A stretch of DNA of 64,000 bases, taken from NCBI GenBank assembly GCA_021654635.1, contig AP025179.1:4712001-4776000 (forward strand), written 5' to 3'. This DNA is from Mycobacterium kiyosense. GTDB lineage: Bacteria > Actinomycetota > Actinomycetes > Mycobacteriales > Mycobacteriaceae. Each line of letters begins with the position of its first letter. The first letter of the stretch is position 1. The notes beneath the pieces are model-generated. The model was not told where the DNA came from. It searched no databases and worked only from the letters and a program-made list of their open reading frames with translations. A program made the translations under genes and the position numbers. Positions 61,759-64,000 of this stretch are shown in pieces.

Positions 61759-63381
61759 TTACTTCTCGGCGCGTTTGATCAGCTGCACGGTGCCGGCGGA
61801 CCCGTCGACCCGGACGAGGTCGCCGTCACGCAGTACGCGAGTTCCGGTGCGGGTGTTGACCACACAGGGCAGCCCGAGCTCGCGGGCCACCACCGCCGCG
61901 TGGCTGAGGACGCTTCCGATGTCCACAACCAGCGCGGACGACACGAACATGATGGACGCCCAGCTTGGGTCGGTGGTCGGGGCGACCAGAATCTCGCCGG
62001 GCTCGACTTCTACCACCGCCGGGTCGTGGACCACCCTGACGGGTCCTTCCACCACACCGCTTCCGGCGGCAATCCCAGTGAGGCTCACCTCGTCGGCGGA
62101 AGTGTCGTCCGGCGCCTGGATCTCCGTGGGTTGCGGGGTGCCGCGCCACCATGACGGCAGCTCGAGGCGCTGATACTGCGCGCGTCTTTCGCGACGGCAG
62201 CTGACGAGTTCCCGCGCAACTCCTTTGTCGGCGGGCGGATCCCCGACGATTTCATCGACGGTCAGGTAGAAGACGTCACTGGCGTCGGCCAAGACACCGG
62301 CCTTCGCGAGATGCTCGCCGACGCGGCGCGCAGCGGCTCGAGCCACGTCGAGTGCCTGCAGAAACGAAGCCTTCCCCACCCCGCGCAGCGGAACTGTGCG
62401 CGCGGCGTGGTTGAGCAGCAACCGAATTGCGGGCCGTGCGGCGGCGGGCAACGCCGCGAGCACCTGCGCCTGCATCGCGGGCAGGCGGTCGCGGGCCGCC
62501 CGCTCCCGGGCCAGCGGGCCGGCACTTTCGTCGATTGCTGCGTAGCGCTCGATCACAGCCGCCAGCGGGGAAGGATCCTCGCGCCAGACGCGGCTGGAGA
62601 TCTCACCTTCCAAGGGTCCGTGGAAGCCCTGGTTGGCAACCACCTCATCGAGGGTCAACTCACCACGCGAGGCTTTCCAGATGTCCTCGATCATCGACAT
62701 TTCGGCACCCCCGGTACCGGAGAGCACCCCGACGTCGCCGATGCCGGCGCGTTCAACCAAAGCCGTGAGCGCGTTGATCAACGGGGTGATCGCGGCGAAC
62801 AGTGCGATACCGTGCGCGGTCATCGTCTCGGAGAATCGTCGGGTTGCGCCGTCGAAAATCGTGACAGCTCCGGCCAAATCGGTAGCTGCCAGCCGCGGTA
62901 TCTCGGCCCGCCACCACGCATCGATCTGCGGTGCCAGCCGTCGAACCTTGCCCGGCATCGTCAACGCCGCATACGGCAGCCGGTAGGCGATGACGGGATA
63001 ACGCCGCATCGTCGGCGCGAAGGTCATCGTCGGTGGGGCCTCGCCGAGCATGCCGGCGATCGCTACCTCGCCCGTGGTGCCGGGCATCCGGTCGCCGACG
63101 GCGGCCAGCCACTCGGTCCGCATCGCGATACGTCCGTAGAACGTGGTGATGATCCGATCGGGTCCAGGCGGCGGCTGGAGACGTTCGGTCTTGTCGAATA
63201 CCCCGATCGCATAGGACAGGTCGCGGCACATGCGGTCGCCGATGTCCGACCAGATCGACCAACCCAGGGGGTGTGGCGACACCTGGCAGCGCCTCCCCCA
63301 CACATTGACTGTGGACCAATGGGTTTCATCCCGGCCCGGTTGATGCAGCGGATCCCATCCGGCGGTCATGCTTGGCGTCAC
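61759..63381 (-). CDS. PEP-utilising phosphotransferase-like protein PEP4, lacking the ATP-grasp domain
   Basis: 540 residues. It begins at the middle domain (HWSTVNVWGRRCQVSPHPLGW, about 21) and holds NQGFHGPLEGEISSRVWRED and the His domain VLSHAAVVARELGLPCVVNT, ending VRVDGSAGTVQLIK. The ATP-grasp domain is missing as in PEP3, but the sequence is closer to PEP1/PEP2 (FYLTVDEI, SFLQALDVARAAARRVGEHL). GTG 63381 overlaps the AttH-like stop (GTGA); ATG 63369 is an alternative. It is in one operon with AttH-like protein 4 and 6TM-C/D. Confidence 0.82.
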   Translation of the reverse strand: MTPSMTAGWDPLHQPGRDETHWSTVNVWGRRCQVSPHPLGWSIWSDIGDRMCRDLSYAIGVFDKTERLQPPPGPDRIITTFYGRIAMRTEWLAAVGDRMPGTTGEVAIAGMLGEAPPTMTFAPTMRRYPVIAYRLPYAALTMPGKVRRLAPQIDAWWRAEIPRLAATDLAGAVTIFDGATRRFSETMTAHGIALFAAITPLINALTALVERAGIGDVGVLSGTGGAEMSMIEDIWKASRGELTLDEVVANQGFHGPLEGEISSRVWREDPSPLAAVIERYAAIDESAGPLARERAARDRLPAMQAQVLAALPAAARPAIRLLLNHAARTVPLRGVGKASFLQALDVARAAARRVGEHLAKAGVLADASDVFYLTVDEIVGDPPADKGVARELVSCRRERRAQYQRLELPSWWRGTPQPTEIQAPDDTSADEVSLTGIAAGSGVVEGPVRVVHDPAVVEVEPGEILVAPTTDPSWASIMFVSSALVVDIGSVLSHAAVVARELGLPCVVNTRTGTRVLRDGDLVRVDGSAGTVQLIKRAEK

Positions 63382-64000
63382 CGGAGTTTGAGTGATCGCT
63401 CGGTGTGGCCGTAGCCTATCTCACCGTCCCACTCGAACCGCGACAGATTCTCGAAGTTCGCGGTCGCGGTGACGGCCGGGTCGTAGCCGATGCAGATGTC
63501 GTTGGGCCCGTCGAATCCGTTGGGGAGCGGATGAAGGATCTCCGCGCTGATACGGTGCTCGCCCAACTCCAGCACATAGGGCTCGGCATGTTGGGAGCGT
63601 TGTGTCAGCACCGGCGAGTTGTGCAGTTCCACCGCGGTCAGCGTGCCGTTCTCCTGGATTACGGCACGCGTCAGGTACTGGCCGTTGACCACCAGGTGGA
63701 GCAGGATGAACCCGCGCCCACTGGGAAAATTCGCCCAGGACCAGATGTGGCTGGAGAATATGGTGAAGTCCCGCGCGCCGCTGGTGTGGTCGCGCAAGCC
63801 GTGACCGTCGAACGGAATCGACTGTCCACCAACGGCGATCGTCCCCTTGACGCCGACGAGCTGCTCGTAGTGCAACTTGCCCCACTTATGGGCATCCTCG
63901 ACCTCGCCCCAATCCCACACTCCCCCAGAGCAGTCCAGGGTGAGATCGAACGCTACGCGTTCGTGGCGCTGGTCGGCGACCATGCCGTCATAGAGACGGT
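63378..64000 (-). CDS. AttH-like (DUF7064/7065-type) protein 4, partial at the window edge
   Basis: The last 207 residues of a gene whose start lies beyond base 64000; the frame is open to the edge (RLYDGMVADQRHERVAFDL). The second beta domain is visible: LVGVKGTIAVGGQSIPFDGH, RDHTSGARDFTIFSSHIWSW and the ending WDGEIGYGHTERSLKLR. It is closest to AttH-like protein 2, the PEP2 partner. It overlaps PEP4 by four bases (GTGA), the third direct AttH-PEP linkage in the window. Confidence 0.75.
   Translation of the reverse strand, partial: RLYDGMVADQRHERVAFDLTLDCSGGVWDWGEVEDAHKWGKLHYEQLVGVKGTIAVGGQSIPFDGHGLRDHTSGARDFTIFSSHIWSWANFPSGRGFILLHLVVNGQYLTRAVIQENGTLTAVELHNSPVLTQRSQHAEPYVLELGEHRISAEILHPLPNGFDGPNDICIGYDPAVTATANFENLSRFEWDGEIGYGHTERSLKLR

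Noticed and set aside
1-64000. tRNA, rRNA, CRISPR arrays, insertion sequences, integrases
   Set aside because: None could be recognised; no transposase motif, no regularly spaced repeats and no cloverleaf sequence was found by reading.

Overview
The window is high-GC actinobacterial DNA, almost certainly from a Mycobacterium. The marker genes are a CtpC-type metal ATPase preceded by its DUF1490/PacL partner, a CmtR-like sensor with CtpG, a mycofactocin-type short-chain dehydrogenase (SDR), three luciferase-like (LLM, probably F420-dependent) oxidoreductases, an FprB-type ferredoxin/NADP reductase, a WS/DGAT acyltransferase and several leaderless promoters. I see no rRNA, tRNA, CRISPR array or insertion sequence.

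Layout. (A) 1-11.4 kb is a metal-efflux region: a frame-broken ICMT-like methyltransferase, a CmtR-like ArsR sensor plus CtpG, a DUF1275 membrane protein, a decayed SAM methyltransferase, a zf-TFIIB protein, a CDF transporter, a PhoD-like phosphatase and PacL plus CtpC. (B) 12-24.9 kb holds the first copy (6TM-A) of an unrecognised six-helix membrane family. A minus-strand operon follows it (mycofactocin-type SDR, AveC-family membrane protein, NorD, NorQ). Opposite lies a plus-strand acyl-CoA degradation operon (thioesterase, SnoaL-like, thiolase, SDR, acyl-CoA dehydrogenase, membrane protein), then a WS/DGAT with an alpha/beta hydrolase. (C) 25-34 kb carries a Sel1-repeat protein, an alpha/beta hydrolase, a LuxE/LuxC-like acyl-reducing pair, an SDR, an APH-like kinase, two TetR regulators and an LLM oxidoreductase. 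(D) 34-48 kb carries a sulfotransferase with a DUF1214 protein, three TetR genes, three phosphoenolpyruvate-synthase/rifampicin-phosphotransferase-like proteins (PEP1-3) and two AttH-like (DUF7064/7065-type) proteins. (E) 48-64 kb carries an LLM/sulfotransferase/SDR/TetR operon, another LLM and TetR, an operon of AveC-like, 6TM-B, COX3-like, COX4-like and AttH-like genes, an EthR-like TetR, FprB, and an operon running in from the right edge (AttH-like, PEP4, 6TM-C, 6TM-D).

From 12 kb rightwards the window reads as one large accessory metabolic island. The same building blocks recur: four Rph-like phosphotransferases, four AttH-like proteins, four 6TM proteins, two AveC-family proteins, two sulfotransferases, three LLM enzymes, five SDRs and eight TetR regulators. 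Phosphotransferase and AttH-like genes are directly linked three times. NorQ/NorD and NorE/NorF-like parts occur without any nitric oxide reductase and instead sit next to AveC-family proteins. My inference is an undescribed pathway that activates, oxidises and conjugates (phosphate or sulfate) a hydrophobic substrate such as a terpenoid, steroid or polyketide. The substrate cannot be read from the sequence.

About a dozen genes carry single-base frame breaks, nearly all at short homopolymers and mostly +1. These look mainly like sequencing errors, so several 'broken' genes below are probably intact in the organism. The 4.5-5 kb methyltransferase, which also has an internal deletion, looks like genuine decay.
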